Origin: Pinus tabuliformis
Lineage: Eukaryota > Streptophyta > Pinopsida > Pinales > Pinaceae
DNA: 64,000 nt
NCBI GenBank assembly: GCA_031772625.1
Contig: CM062820.1
Coordinates: forward strand, 86,658,069 to 86,722,068
Reading direction: 5' to 3'
A model generated the notes under the pieces. It made no database searches and was not told the DNA's origin. It was given only the letters and a program-made list of their open reading frames with translations. Shown in pieces: positions 1-11,607 of the stretch (positions within the stretch are counted from its first letter, which is position 1; each line of letters begins with the position of its first letter). The position numbers and the translations under genes are program-made.

Positions 1-429
1 ACAGATGATGGCATATGTCCCCATGTGTTCCCTGTACGCCTGCAGCTCTGGATTATTTAAGATCATTTTGGGAGTTATATCTATTTTGGGTTTGCAAGGT
101 CCCTTGTGTTTCTTGTCTTTAGTTTCCTATTTTTTGTCTTCTACTTCCTTGTCTTTTACGCCATGTTGATCCTTTTCTATGGGTTCTTCTATTCCCTCTT
201 CCGTGATTTTTATTCCTTCCACCCCTGTTTCCCTAACATTTTCTAGATCCTTCTTTCCCCTGCTGGCCATGGCCTCCTTGTAGAAGGGAGTGGAGCCCCC
301 TCCTCTGCCACCCTTCACAGGGTTCTTTGACTGTCCCTGCGTGTGGTGAAATCTGTTCGCTCTTCCCTATTCGTGCTCTTCCTTGCAGCCAACCAACATC
401 CAAACATCAGTCCCCTTAGACTTAGGAAT
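1..429. other. Left flank, open Lys/Glu-rich frame on the minus strand
   Basis: Unique sequence before the duplicated segment. On the minus strand a frame rich in Lys and Glu runs from about 318 towards 1. It has one in-frame TAG near 124 and then continues open to the window edge. I do not recognise it. The last part (ending ...REHMGTYAI) could be the start of a LINE ORF1-type protein, but that is only an impression. No splice sites or promoter were identified. Confidence 0.25.
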
Positions 430-1156
430 TGGATTATAATTGATTGTTATTAACCATGATGGATGTTGATACATAGAGGAAGACATTGTGTGGAGAGTTA
501 CAATTGGAAAGGAAGTGGGTTTGACCACTTATTAACTTATTCCATGTCAATATCCTTTGGCTTCATACTGTATTATGCACTGATATATTGCATTAATCTA
601 GTTTTTAACCTTGAATGTATAGTGTGGATGCCAATCCTTACTGTGGCCTTTGGTTCCATGTTAGAGGATGCACACGCCACACAAAAAATAACAAGAAAAA
701 GACTATTAGAGAGAAAATGATAAAGATCATACTTTGTTGTTATTCACTGTTATGAATGTCAATACATAAAGGGAGATGCCGTCTCGTATCCCTAGTACAA
801 CCACCTTATTATATTAAGGGATAAATTTATTCTAACTATGACTTAACATTATTTATAACATGTGAATTAATTGGCCTAAGTCACTTTATTGCACCGAGAG
901 GTGCTCTACAGCTTGAAATGGGAGAGATCTCATGTTATGTTAGATAACATTATATTAAACATTAAAAAAATGATACTTGTATTAAAAATAAAAATAAAAA
1001 TTTACTTAAAGTAAAAAAATACAAATAAGTTTTAGAGTGAATTTATATTTATATCAATTGATCGTGTTGGAATTAGTGTATCTGTAGACAATTGCACAGT
1101 TTTGGTAAGGTTAAAAGGATCGAATCCCTCAGGATGATCTAAATTTGATCTGGGAT

Positions 1157-1158
<2 letters not shown>

Positions 1159-1226
<68 letters not shown>

Positions 1227-1270
1227 CTTGCATGTTGGTTTTTACTTAAGACTACCTTTGGTAATTATCT

Positions 1271-1305
<35 letters not shown>
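1159..1305. repeat. (TA)n microsatellites
   Basis: Pure TA dinucleotide tract at 1,159-1,225 and a second at about 1,277-1,305. Both lie in the duplicated unit and differ in length from the copy B tracts. Confidence 0.97.
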
Positions 1306-1308
<3 letters not shown>

Positions 1309-1372
1309 TAGTTTGCAGGGTTAATTATATTTATAGATATATATATATTAACCCTGCAAAACTAGGTTTATC
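1303..1372. repeat. Inverted repeat around a TA core
   Basis: The arm at about 1,303-1,327 (ataaacctagtttgcagggt) is the reverse complement, with one extra base, of about 1,347-1,371 (accctgcaaaactaggttta). The ~20 bp between them is AT-only, so the DNA could extrude a hairpin of about 24 bp. In copy B the right arm is interrupted by an expanded TA tract. Confidence 0.85.
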
Positions 1373-1442
1373 GTGTACATAGTTATAGCTTAGGTTAGCA
1401 ACATTCAGCGAATAACTGTGTACACTGGGCAAGAAAAGCAGC

Positions 1443-1560
1443 AAAGTTTTAGAGCTGGACTATTTTTTCTAGAGTACTATACTTAATCTTGAATTCAGCC
1501 CAAAGTTCCAGAGCTAGATTGTTTTCTCTAGAGTACTATACTTAATCTTGAATTCTTCTA
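1443..1560. repeat. 59-bp tandem duplication
   Basis: Two adjacent units start at 1,443 and 1,502. Both contain tctagagtactatacttaat followed by cttgaattc. The same pair is present in copy B (54,734-54,850), so the doubling predates the segmental duplication. Confidence 0.9.
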
Positions 1561-2396
1561 ATTTTCCAATTCTAGTTACTTATTATTATTCCTTTGTCAC
1601 CATTTGTTGGCACTTTTGCATTATTTCTGGAGAGGCGTCTGCAGAGTTCATTCTTACTTGTGAGAGCAGGACATTTGCTTGGACCTTGAAAAGTATGTTC
1701 AAAACCATTGGTAGAGGATAAATGCACAAAGTTCCCTCTCCATTCCCCTCTTGCCACTAACATTGCACTAGTACATTAATAATCAGTTCTTTCACCAAAG
1801 AAATGCACATCATGAGGAAACCCATTGGGCACTTTCCCTCTTCAAGAATGGTACCCAATGTACACTAGTTGGTTGCAGTTTTGGTAACCTAACTGGGTAG
1901 GAACATCAAGGGAGGTCCACAATATTGACAAATACAGCTTAGTAGGTCTTGACTCCGCAATCTCATATTTGTAATTTGTAGCACTGAATGGGTTTAGCCA
2001 GCAAATTTGTAAATGTCTAATATACGCTATTTGATGTATTTCTAAGGCTACATGGAGTTTGTATCTGTATGTTGTCACTTTTATGTCCACTATTTTGTGA
2101 TCTATTCTGATATATGTTAAAAGTTTCTAGATGAAATTGGTATATGCAATTTTACACATATATGCCCCATTTTGTTAATTATTCTAATTAATGCTAAAGT
2201 GTGGTTTTTTTTCTCTCATAAGGGGAATTATAATGTAAATTTTATCATTGAAAGTGATGCGAGATGAAATTCTCGTGCAATTTTGTTTGATTTTTATCTC
2301 ATTATTAATAATGAGGATGTGCAACCACGTGGGTTCAAAAGCATTTGTAAAGGCATCTCTTGCTTTTCTCTTAACATGTACTTGCTTACTTGATAG

Positions 2397-3053
2397 AATG
2401 GAAAGAAAAGTTATTAGAGGTGGAACAACAATTGAAGAAAGTAGAGGCAGCTTAGAGATGCAAGATGCACGTAGAGAAGGTTGCAAGTGAGATTCAGGTA
2501 TGCATCCTTGGGTGGGATTACAATCGTGGGAGTTTCTAGTGGGCGTATTTCTCATAGAAAGTTTATACAAAAATTTAATGTAACTAAGTGTAAGTAGAGA
2601 AGGCTGCTAATGAGATTCAGGTATGTATGGCTATGTCTGGGTCAGTGGGGTTACAATCGTGCAAGTTTCTAGTGGGCGTATTTCTCATAGAAAATTTATA
2701 TAAAAAATTTAATTTAACTAAGTGCTTATGTGGTTTTATATTATAGGTTGAGGCCATCAAGAAGATTTTAGGTCAGGACTCATTAAGGAAGAAGTAGGAA
2801 GATACACTAAGGAAGCAAAGATATGAGATGGCACACGTGATTTGATGTCCTGTGGCTTTGTGTAGGATAGTTGTTTCTTTCTCTTGAATCTTTCAGTTCC
2901 AGTGTTAACATGTGTTTATGAACAGGACAATGTTGCTAGTCCTATGATTCTTGCATCAAACAATCTGAGATGGGTAATGGGGCCTTCTGGCACAGTTGTT
3001 TCATTTTCTGAAAATACAGGGCTTCTGAGTATATTCAATTCTGGCCCATGCAG
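2397..3053 (+). pseudogene. INO80 complex subunit B (PAPA-1)-like pseudogene fragment, copy A
   Basis: Three blocks bounded by AG/GT read as consecutive exons: 2,397-2,497, 2,747-about 2,836 and 2,926-3,053. They translate to pieces containing LEVEQQLKKVEAA, VEAIKKILGQDS...RKQRYEMA and RWVMGPSGTVVSFSE...IFNSGPC. This matches my memory of the PAPA-1-like conserved region that precedes the HIT zinc finger in plant homologues of Ies2/INO80B, a nuclear subunit of the INO80 chromatin remodeller. Exon 1 has an in-frame TAG at 2,453-2,455 and exon 2 a TAG at 2,795-2,797, both where Gln is expected. The HIT-finger exon is absent: downstream DNA is an unrelated antisense relic. The identification is from remembered motifs; the broken state is directly visible. 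Confidence 0.72.
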
Positions 3054-3189
3054 GTTTTATTTTAATTTTTAATTCCTTTGTATCACAAGTATTTCTAGTC
3101 TCCCATCAGTCTTGAATTATTATTAGTAATTGGCATCCATCAATTCACTTTTCATATTCTCTGAAGTAGCATCACATGGATTTCACTTT

Positions 3190-4480
3190 CTTTCAAGTTA
3201 CTTCCAGAGTGGTTGATTTTTGTTCTTTTTCATGTACCTTTTCTTTCAGAGAATCACACATTGCATCTCTATAATTTTCTAGCCTGGTAATTTGAAATTT
3301 ATGACCTAGGTTGTGCTTGTACTCATATTGCAGTAGTCTACTCACTTGATAAATTGACAACCTTGATTTGTAAAACATCTGAGCTTTTAGTTGACCTTGC
3401 AACTCACTACTCAAGTGCTTCACACTTGAATTTTCTTCTTCTAATAAGGATTTCAAGGTGGAACTTTCTTTCTCTAAGCTAGCAAGGATCCCATGGCTTC
3501 TTCATATGCAATACTTAATTTTTCCTTCAACTGGTTTGGCTTCCTCGCTTGGAAAAAAAATCCCTTGCCTAACAGATACCAAATCTTTAAGTTTCATTTC
3601 ATTAAGTTCTTGATGCAGTTTGACTAGCTTCTCCTTTTTATCCTCTCTATCCACAACAGTTGATGCAAGTCTCTCGATGGATGACTCTTTCAGATGCTGT
3701 CCCTTTTGAGCACTTTCTAGCTCCTACTGAAGCTCTTTGATTTGAGCCTCTACCTATAAGAGTGAATTTCTCATTTGCCCAGTCTTGGAAGAGAGCTCTG
3801 CAGACTCCTTTTCTCTTCCTTTAAGAGAAAATATCAGGCTCTCAAGCTCCTTTACTTTTTCTTGTTCTTCAAACTCTTCCTCCATTTTATTTTGTCTCTT
3901 AAGTTGCTTCTGCATGTTCTCTTGCTTCATAAGTTATAGACTGATATTCAGTGTCCATGATAATAGCTAAAAGTGCAATCCTAAGATATGTATGTGCAAT
4001 AGCTTCTAAAACTTCACCTGTTCTGATCATGAACTCATCTATCATGTAGCCAAGGTCTTGATAGCAAAGAGTCTGACTTCATCACTTATTCCTTGAATTA
4101 GTTGCATAATATTCTTTCTCAGCATATCTTCTTCTGAGGAATATTTCAACTCTTGACCTTCATATGTTTTCTTTTCATGATATTTTAGAGTAGTATATTG
4201 ATCCTTTGGAGAATATGGATCCCATGTGGACTCACCAACATAATCCTCCCCATCACTAGCTAACGCAAATGAGTTGTAACTATTATCAATAAACCATAGT
4301 TCATATGTTGCTTCTAACTCATCTAGATCCAGTTCTCTCCATCCCTTATCAAGTCATCTTGTTCCCACTGAGCCTTTTGTACCTCTCTTAGATTTCTTTT
4401 TTGCTCTAGATTCTCTCAAAGAGAAGACATAGTAACTTCATCATCGGTTTCTTCAAGGGATGATCTCATTGACTCTTCCT
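3190..4480 (-). pseudogene. Coiled-coil ORF relic beside a primer-binding-like site, copy A
   Basis: Read from about 4,480 down, the minus strand gives broken open stretches. First comes an acidic part with ATYELWFIDNSYNSF and GEDYVGESTWDPY, then EEDMLRKNIMQLIQGISDE, then a long Lys/Glu/Gln-rich coiled coil (for example ENMQKQLKRQNKMEEEFEEQ), and finally KSLLEEENSSVKHLSSELQG. Several stops and frameshifts interrupt it. The same series exists in copy B with different breaks. I do not recognise the family. A tRNA-Met-like primer-binding site lies about 20 bp before the first possible start, which suggests a gag-like protein of a retroelement or an endogenous pararetrovirus relic rather than a host gene. 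Confidence 0.5.
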
Positions 4481-4482
4481 CA

Positions 4483-4498
4483 GCTCAGCTTTGATATC
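4483..4498 (-). other. Primer-binding-site-like sequence, copy A
   Basis: On the minus strand this reads TGATATCAAAGCTGAG, one change from the copy B version TGGTATCAAAGCTGAG, which resembles the initiator tRNA-Met primer-binding site of plant LTR elements. Sequence on the higher-coordinate side begins TGTTAATTTTCC, as an LTR end would. No matching second LTR was found in the window. Confidence 0.5.
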
Positions 4499-7400
4499 AT
4501 GTTAATTTTCCATAGGGTTGTATTGTTCTTTGCTTTTGGCAATTGCATTACATATTTTACACAAAAGTCACCCCACATCATAATAAAGTTACATCTATTA
4601 TAATTGCATTGTTTGAAAATTTTAATACTTGCAATATATTACGAAAAAATTTTGTAAAGATTTCAAAAAATGGCTACGGGATTTGTAAAAATATTGAAAT
4701 TATAAATGCATATAGAAATCCTTCTGATATTCATCTTCAACTTTAACCTTTCCAACTACTTCCCTTTTTCTAATTCCATTAGCATTTCTAGGACATGACT
4801 TGAGGGATATAGTGTTATGCCTTTTAGGTAGGCATCATAAACACTCGTGCTTTTAGTATTGAGTAATAAATTTCCTAAGTTTTCATGGGCACATCACTTG
4901 GAAATCCATTCATTAGTTTAGATTGGGTTGTAAGCCTTAGAATGATTTGAACAAGGAAACATTGCCATCAAAAGTCATCATGTTAAGAGAATGCATAAAA
5001 GTCAATCATCAAGGACAAGTGGTGACAAAATCCATGTTGTGTTAAAGGGAGTATCAGTGTTTCAAAGAGGAAACAACTCTTCACAAAGAGACATGCCAAA
5101 GTCCAAGAGCTTCATCGGCTCTCTTATCTCACTTGGCTTTCTTTGAGGCATCCAAAGGTGCAATTTTTGTACCCAAACTGATCCTAAACATTCCCAAACT
5201 TCTAAATAGATATTCGACAAGTAATAATCAACACTGATTAGGTGAGCTACATTGATATTATCCATCACGAAGAAAAGAAATAAAATTGCTATAAATACAA
5301 AACTTGATTGCACCAATGTAAAGTGCATGAAAAATATGCACTTTCAATAAATGATACTACAAAAAGTGCTTGTATGGCTAAATACTTGCATTTGAAAAGG
5401 TCTAGAAATGAGGATTAGAAGGGGTTGCCTTAGAAAACTGAGAAGTATCAAGCACCACACAATGAAATTTCCAAAAACTAACTGCACCATTGCATAGAGA
5501 ATGAAAAAACACTCTCTGCAAAAAATTGTACTTGAAGTGGACTTTGCATGTTTGAAATCACCGTCAAAAATTGAAAGCTCAATGAAAGGGGTTCTTCAAA
5601 GTGTTGATGTGGTAGATCATAGATGACATAGTAGCACATGGCAAAGAATCATAGCAAAGTGATGTGTCTTTGTCAAATCACATGCTTGCAAAAGTGGCAC
5701 TGCTCTAGTGACGGCATGTGGTAGGTGACATGGCAATTGTCTTGTAATTGTCTTATAGTTGTTTGCAGGGCATAGTATAGCTGGTCCCACTTTGCAAGGT
5801 GTTTGACATGCCCATTAGCTTGGAAATACAGTGTTTCCACTTGGCAAGGTGCTAGATGTGCCTGTTAGCTTTAGCCATAGGTTGTCTCCATGTGGTAGGG
5901 GTGTATGGTCAGAGTGTTTGGTTTGGAAAACAAGCAGTGATGTTTAGTTTGTAGGTAAGATTAATGCTTGAAGGGGTGTGATCTCTAAGAATTACCAACT
6001 ATGGGCAGTGTGATTGAAGTAATGGTTTACAGAAACACTTGAAATGGGGGGTGATTACTAAGGGAATTGTTGTCTACTGGGAGGGCATTGGTACCAAGGA
6101 GGATGCTTCCATTGGCATGGATGGATAAAAAGGAGGTTGGCGGTGGGGGAGTGGTAGGGTGGGGTATTTTGATAGAAAACAATATCCACAAGGAGAAATA
6201 TTGCAAGAATACTACAAAGAGAACTATGTTGTGGGAGGAGCCTGGAACCAAGAAAAAAAGATTGCTAGAAAAAGGTGAGGAAATAAAGTCAAGGAATGTC
6301 AGGAAGCCAGTGAGGACCTTGGGGTTTGTGAACAATAGAGGTCTGAGAGATGTAAAACAACAGTGCGTTGCCAAACAATAGTAGGGAGCACCAAAATAAG
6401 GCATTGAGAAAGCCAAAATAACTATGAAATTACAAGAATAATACCAAAACACATCTTTATAAAATCAAAGTTTTGTTACCAGTACCACATTTTAAATGGA
6501 TGGCCATGAGGGAATTCTTTAGATTTTAGGCAAAACAAAGACTTTTTGATGAAGTGAAAGACATATCTAACTTAAAGGACTACTTTAGATGCAATGGAAC
6601 AATCAAAATTCCCCGATGCACTAATTTTGCTGAAAATAGGGAGTAGGATTGGATCTTTAAGAGCAATTAATAGGAGCTCAATAGGTTTGATTCTAGAATG
6701 GAAATAATGGTTCTAAATCTCATTGAATACTCAACAACTAACAAGTCTTATCATAAAAATAGAGAACAACTTCACAAGGAGAAGAAAGCAGATTGTAGCT
6801 ATTGTAAGCTACCTCAATCTTTGAACAGAAAGGAGTTAACCTCACAAGCAATTTGATGCCATGATGAAATCAATATTTGCACAATCATAGGAAATAGCAC
6901 CACAAAGAAATAGGTCTTTGGTCATCACAGGAAGTTTTACATGGTATAACCCTCTGAGAGGGAAATATCCACAAAGCAATTAAGCCATTCATATATAAAT
7001 CTATAAATCTATAAGCAATTCTTAACCTATAATTCTAGGTTTTCATCTATAAATCAACAAAATTCTGTATTAATTAGGTACCTAGTTTGATTTACTTGAA
7101 GAATGCCTGGTGTTAATTAGGCACAAGGGTTTTTGTAATTTCCATGTTCATGTAAGAATTGAATTTTTTGTAATATTTTTGCATGATAACTTGGTTTGAT
7201 ATGCAAGTAAGATTTATTTCAAGTGGTGTCAGGAATGATCATAGCCTGCAAAATCAACTCTTAAATTCTTGTACCTTTGGATAACAGGTCATTTTTTTAT
7301 CTGAATGTTCTAATGCTATTTTTCTGCAGATATGTTGATGCAAGTGGATAAGGCAATGATGTGTATGAATATGTAAGTAATAGTTGCAATTTCTAAGGTA

Positions 7401-7667
7401 AATCATATTATACTTTTCTGAATTGGTGATTTCATCAATCATTGTTGGCCTAAAAGAATTTTTAAAACATATGTTCTTCAAATCAAATCAATTGGAAAAT
7501 TTAAGGAAACAAAACATATTGAGGGTATCTCAACATCAGATATCATAATGCACATGCTTAAAGACTATAATGAATATTTAATGTGCAAATTGGCTCGAGG
7601 TTACACAAGGAAAGACCTTGGAGTCAGCTATGTGAAGATCATTTTATTCCTGCAACTTAAAATTAGT
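4499..7667. other. Non-coding part of copy A
   Basis: No gene is supported here. Short open frames on both strands around 6,027-6,452 are also open in copy B, but they overlap each other, show no splice signals and match no family I know. There are minor repeats of tttgcaaggtg/tggcaaggtg (about 5,795-5,860). The sequence is otherwise AT-rich and unremarkable. Confidence 0.5.
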
Positions 7668-8040
7668 TGGATTTTATAAGATCTCAAAACTTCACAGATA
7701 ACATTTTTGATCAGTTGTTCATTGGTAAGTTTTATAGCTTCACAACCTCAGTACTAAGTTGGTACTTAAATCTTTACATCTATCACAATTTGTCTGTGTT
7801 TTGCAACTTTGAACTTGGATTATCTATCTCAATTTTTTGCATTTTGCAACTTTGAACATTTCAAATTCAAAAAGTTCAAAGTTAAAAAACATAGAGAAAT
7901 TTAAATAGATGTAAGGATTTAATTACCTACTTAGTACGGAGGTTGTGAAGTTATAAAATTTACCAATTAACAAATGATCAAAAATATCATCTGTGAAGTT
8001 CGGAGACCTTATAAAGTGCTCTGAACTTTTGAAATTCAAA
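7668..8040. repeat. Long imperfect inverted repeat, copy A
   Basis: The left arm (about 7,671-7,860) contains, in order, aaaacttcacagat, gatcagttgttcattggtaa, cttcacaacctcagtactaa and acatctatcacaatt. The right arm (about 7,862-8,010) holds their reverse complements in the opposite order (aatttaaatagatgt, ttagtacggaggttgtgaag, ttaccaattaacaaatgatc, atctgtgaagtt). The centre is a short palindrome around ttcaaattc. Total length is about 340-370 bp, and copy B has the same structure. It could be a fold-back transposon or a hairpin transcript locus. No target duplication was identified. Confidence 0.8.
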
Positions 8041-8841
8041 GTATCCAAAGTCTTCTTGATGAGGCTAATATTATCAATCTTTGCTCAACATGCTAAAGCG
8101 TATCTCTTAGGTATCATTGATCATGATTATCCAATAGAAAGTGGTCTAATATGCACTGCTTAATGGGAAAGACAATTAAGAACGCAAGCTAAATTTCCTT
8201 TCTGCACCAAATTTCAATTTGCTCTTCAACTTTCTTCATTTATGTCCCACATTGATATGTGCTGTAGTTTTTTTATGCTTGATAGTGTTATACTATAATA
8301 TATTACCATGCCCTCCTCTTCATTTTTGTTCTTCCTCAAGTTATCTTCATTATCTCTGTCTGTGACTACAGTAAACTATTTATTTGTTCAGTTTTTGTAT
8401 GCTTTGTAACAAGGACATCTGTGTTCTGGGCTTCCAATCATTAGCTTTATCATGAATCTCCAAATAATTCCACAACACTTCTTCTGTAGCCATTTTCCTA
8501 AATACAAATGGTGCCTTCTGTTACTTATAAATGATTTCTGCGGTGTTTATGGCAACATGGCATGGTTTTTGCAGATTATGAGAGATTGCATAATGGGTGA
8601 TTTTTCTATATGAGTAACAATTAATTGGTCTCTAAAGGCATTTTCCAAGAAATGGAGACTGAATTGTTTCTAATGTTGAGCATGTGTGACATTTTGTGCT
8701 TAAAAGTACTTGTGCCTTTGGGAAAGAAAGTATGGGTTTATGTTTGTCATCTTATACGATGGCATGTGTTTCCTTACAATGGCCATATAAGCTTTATAGT
8801 TATGATAATGCTGCAATCAATATTCTTGTGTTTTTTTACTA

Positions 8842-8922
8842 GAAAAGAAATTGAGGGTCAACATGAGCATAACTAAATTGCATCAGAAGTTGAAGGAGCA
8901 TCAAGAGTGTGTAGGGAAAAAG
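8842..8922 (+). pseudogene. 81-bp exon of an unrecognised gene, copy A (acceptor damaged)
   Basis: Twenty-seven codons in one open frame (motif NMSITKLHQKLKEHQECVGKK) end at an exact GT donor (AAG|gtatg). In copy B the exon starts directly after CAG. In copy A the corresponding bases are CTA, so the splice acceptor AG is lost or moved by one base, which would shift the frame. The exon is charged and helix-forming. It is phase 0 at both ends and joins in frame to the 111-bp exon downstream. I do not know the protein. Confidence 0.5.
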
Positions 8923-9115
8923 GTATGTTGTTTGATTGGTCCATTTTCACTTGAAGTCTTTCTTTGAATTTATGAAAATTAATTCAATTCATTTACATGG
9001 TTATTTGACTGGATTCGTTATTTTAGCAGGCAGACCACTGTCAGAATTATTCTCTACTTTTGTTGGATTTTTGAAAGTTTTTAGTATTATTAATGAAAAA
9101 TATGTACATTTGCAG

Positions 9116-9226
9116 TTACATATCGTAGCCGCAAGAGCTGGAATACATCATAGTGAGTGGGTTGAAATTGTAGATAGATGGGTGGCTGGTTTTGTAGAGA
9201 AGTTTGAGGAGGGGTGTTATTTAATG
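9116..9226 (+). pseudogene. 111-bp exon of an unrecognised gene, copy A
   Basis: Bounded by ttgcag and gtgagc, phase 0 at both ends, 37 codons with no stop. It reads LHIVAARAGIHHSEWVE...WVAGFVEKFEEGCYLM. The copy B equivalent is also open, with several amino-acid changes. Together with the 81-bp exon upstream and the 163-bp exon downstream it appears to be part of one plus-strand gene. The function is not recognised. Since the upstream acceptor is damaged, this copy is probably not producing the original protein. Confidence 0.5.
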
Positions 9227-9817
9227 GTGAGCATTGTTGTTCTGATTTTAGAATCTAAAAGTCTGCTTGGGTGTTGATGTCAATTTTTTTAGTAGTTCAA
9301 GTGTTTATTTAGATGTGGTATTTATCATGTCTTACTTGCATGAACATGCAAATTTATTTAGCTCATCTGTTGTCGGTCTAGAAGTTAGTGTATCAAATAA
9401 CTTGTAAGCGTGTGACCATGTTTCTGGGACATGAGGACACAGGATGGGTAAATTCATCCCAGGGAGATGTGGAGAAATCCCCCAAATTTTAGGAAATGTT
9501 GTGGGAAAAGTCAGTGTCCTCAACGAAGTGGATATTCTTCATAATAAATATTGACATTTGCATGTAAGTTGTAACAATCACACTATTTTGTGTTCTTTTA
9601 CCTCTTACAAAGGCCATTGGGAAAAGTTAATTGGGGGGAGGCACCCCCACTTTTTTGGGGAAGTGCCCATGTGTCACCACAAAATAGAAATTATCACCAT
9701 TTCTTGAGAAACATCCCATCTCGTGTGTCTCTGAGTTATCAGAACTGGACCAAAATTGGTGGAACTGGTTGGTCTCACTAGTGGCACAAAATCGAAAAAG
9801 GTTGGTTCAGTACTGGA

Positions 9818-10080
9818 TCAACCTTTTTTCACTGAATCGACAGGTTTTGTATGTAACAGGCCAACTCTGTACAATGAAACCAAGGACCCACTGAATGCAT
9901 TTTTTTTTTTAAACAATAATTTATGAATGGGGCAACCTAATTCAACTGTAGGGTGTATGAAACCTACTGGTTTTGTACCAAATTGGTCTTTTTTCACCAA
10001 AAGGGCTTGTTTTGTACAAGGCTGGCCATTTCTGTACATTGCAACCACGGACGCTCAGAACAAAATTAAAAAAAGCAATA
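9818..10080. repeat. Two diverged tandem units (~130 bp)
   Basis: Two adjacent related blocks share cttttttcac, ttttgta and tctgtacaatg/tctgtacattg followed by aaccaaggacc-like sequence, then a poly-A/T stretch and caataatttatgaat. The same doublet is in copy B (63,165-63,450). The overlapping minus-strand frame is an artefact of the repeat. Confidence 0.7.
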
Positions 10081-10385
10081 ATTTATGAATAAGGCAGCCT
10101 AATATTCAACCCTAAGGCCATAATAATTCTATGTGATTAATGGTATGGTTAAATGCTTAAATTTTCATCTTTTTATTTAAATTTTTAACATTACCATTAA
10201 TTGTTTCAGGATGTTTGATAGTGGTTCCAGGTTATCAATTTGATTGAGGTTTAGATTAATAAAACTTTAACTATTTTTAAAGTTTCAAATTGGAAGCATC
10301 AGATGGAAACTCTCATTAAACAAATGAACTAACAAGTATGTATGATTAGGGATTTTCTAGAATAACGTAAAATACAACTATTTAG

Positions 10386-10548
10386 CAAGTAGAAGATTTT
10401 GTTAAGACTCAAAGGGAAAATGGTGAAGTAATTGGAGAAAATGGTGAAGCAATTGCTGACAGAGAAATTGGGTATGAAGCCATCATGCTACTAGAACTTT
10501 GGTTGTATCGACTCTCAACTCTCCCTGCTTTTGCCTCTTTGCTTCAAG
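10386..10548 (+). CDS. 163-bp exon of the unrecognised gene, cut off in copy B
   Basis: After the acceptor tttag the frame reads QVEDFVKTQRENGEVIGENG... then ALLELWLYRLSTLPAF-type residues (...IMLLELWLYRLSTLPAFASLLQ) to a donor CAAG|gtagc. It contains 54 codons without a stop and a small 21-bp internal duplication (ENGEVIG/ENGEAIA). Phase 0 at its start matches the phase 0 end of the 111-bp exon. The homology with copy B ends within the first 17 bases, and there the acceptor is changed to ttttg, so the exon exists only in copy A. No known domain is recognised. Confidence 0.45.
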
Positions 10549-11607
10549 GTAGCAAGCTAATAAAAAGACCACATTTTTCTGTCATGCAGCATTTAGAGTT
10601 TTGTGTGGTGACTCTTGCATGGTTATGATGGTGCTCACTCCATGTAAGCAACAATGTTGCCTCACCTATCGGAAATAAAATATTTTAACATGACCCCACA
10701 AAGTGTCAAATACTAGTCACCAAGGTATTAAAACTCTTATGATTCTTAGGAATACCTCTCATGAAGCCCCATGGACTTGGCTGTGAAGAATCAGCCTTCT
10801 CACAGGAACTAGATGCTTGTTTTAACATTGTCTAGCTTGTATTTGGATGGCCCTTGGAGGGAATATCTTGATTTTTAAGCTAACTGTCTTTTTTGTTTGG
10901 AGTTTACAGATTTCTTATTTGTAAAATTTATTTTAAAATTTTTCCAATATGATGGCCATTTTATGGTTAATATGTTTGGAATGTGAAGTCTGCAACACAG
11001 CCTTAGATGGCTGTTGGTCTACAACATGCCTTATTCCACCACAATTTTCCTAGACTCACATGAACCCACCAAGGCTTGCCTTTCCCGAGTTCATTAGTTC
11101 TTTTTGTTGACTGTAAATATTTATAATTTATTAATTAACCCTTTTTAGAACTAATTCATTTGAGAAAATGAAATGGTTCCAAATGCCAGAAAATAATTAG
11201 GAATAAACTGATACTTAATTTCACGAAGATCTTGCCTCAGAACCTGAAAAGCATTCAAATCAGAGAGACTGATAAATGGGACCTACATTGTGTAACGGAA
11301 TTCCACTTCAATAGAGTGTTTGTTTAGGCTGGTGAATCTTATTGATACTTAAAATCACAACTATAAAATGTTATGCCAAAATATTCAAGTTTCTAAGGAT
11401 TTTATATATAGTTTCTATAACATTTTGGAAACTATTTAAGAAATAGAAATTTATGCTAGAGAGTCTATGTGAACCATTTTTGTTAAAAAATGGACACTTG
11501 CAAATCAATTTTTGGGAAGAAAATAAAATTAGCAAGAACCCTAAAATGTTCCATCTATTGTAGGAATGTGAATCTGTATTTTTTACTGTTGTTTAGATTG
11601 ATAAAAA
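10549..11607. other. Intergenic spacer
   Basis: AT-rich unique sequence with no supported gene, RNA or element boundary. Confidence 0.5.

Larger units (their letters stand above)
430..10402 (+). repeat. Segmental duplication, copy A (~10 kb)
   Basis: This stretch matches 53,630-63,766 in the same orientation over its whole length, with only substitutions and small indels. Homology starts at the block reading ttattaaccatgatggatg (about 449) and ends at agaagattttg (10,402). It carries PAPA-1-like pseudo-exons, an antisense coiled-coil relic, TA microsatellites, a long inverted repeat and exons of an unrecognised gene. Introns are kept, so copying was at the DNA level rather than by reverse transcription. 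Copies A and B are separated by about 43 kb of mostly transposon sequence. Confidence 0.92.

Noticed and set aside
653-670. Possible PBS-like tggcatcaaaggcc on the minus strand near 656, 53,569 and 53,848
   Set aside because: Only partly similar to known primer-binding sites and no gag or LTR partner could be seen.
6027-6452. Overlapping ORFs on both strands, also in copy B (59,419-59,791)
   Set aside because: They overlap in antisense, lack recognisable domains or splice context, and their conservation is explained by the duplication.
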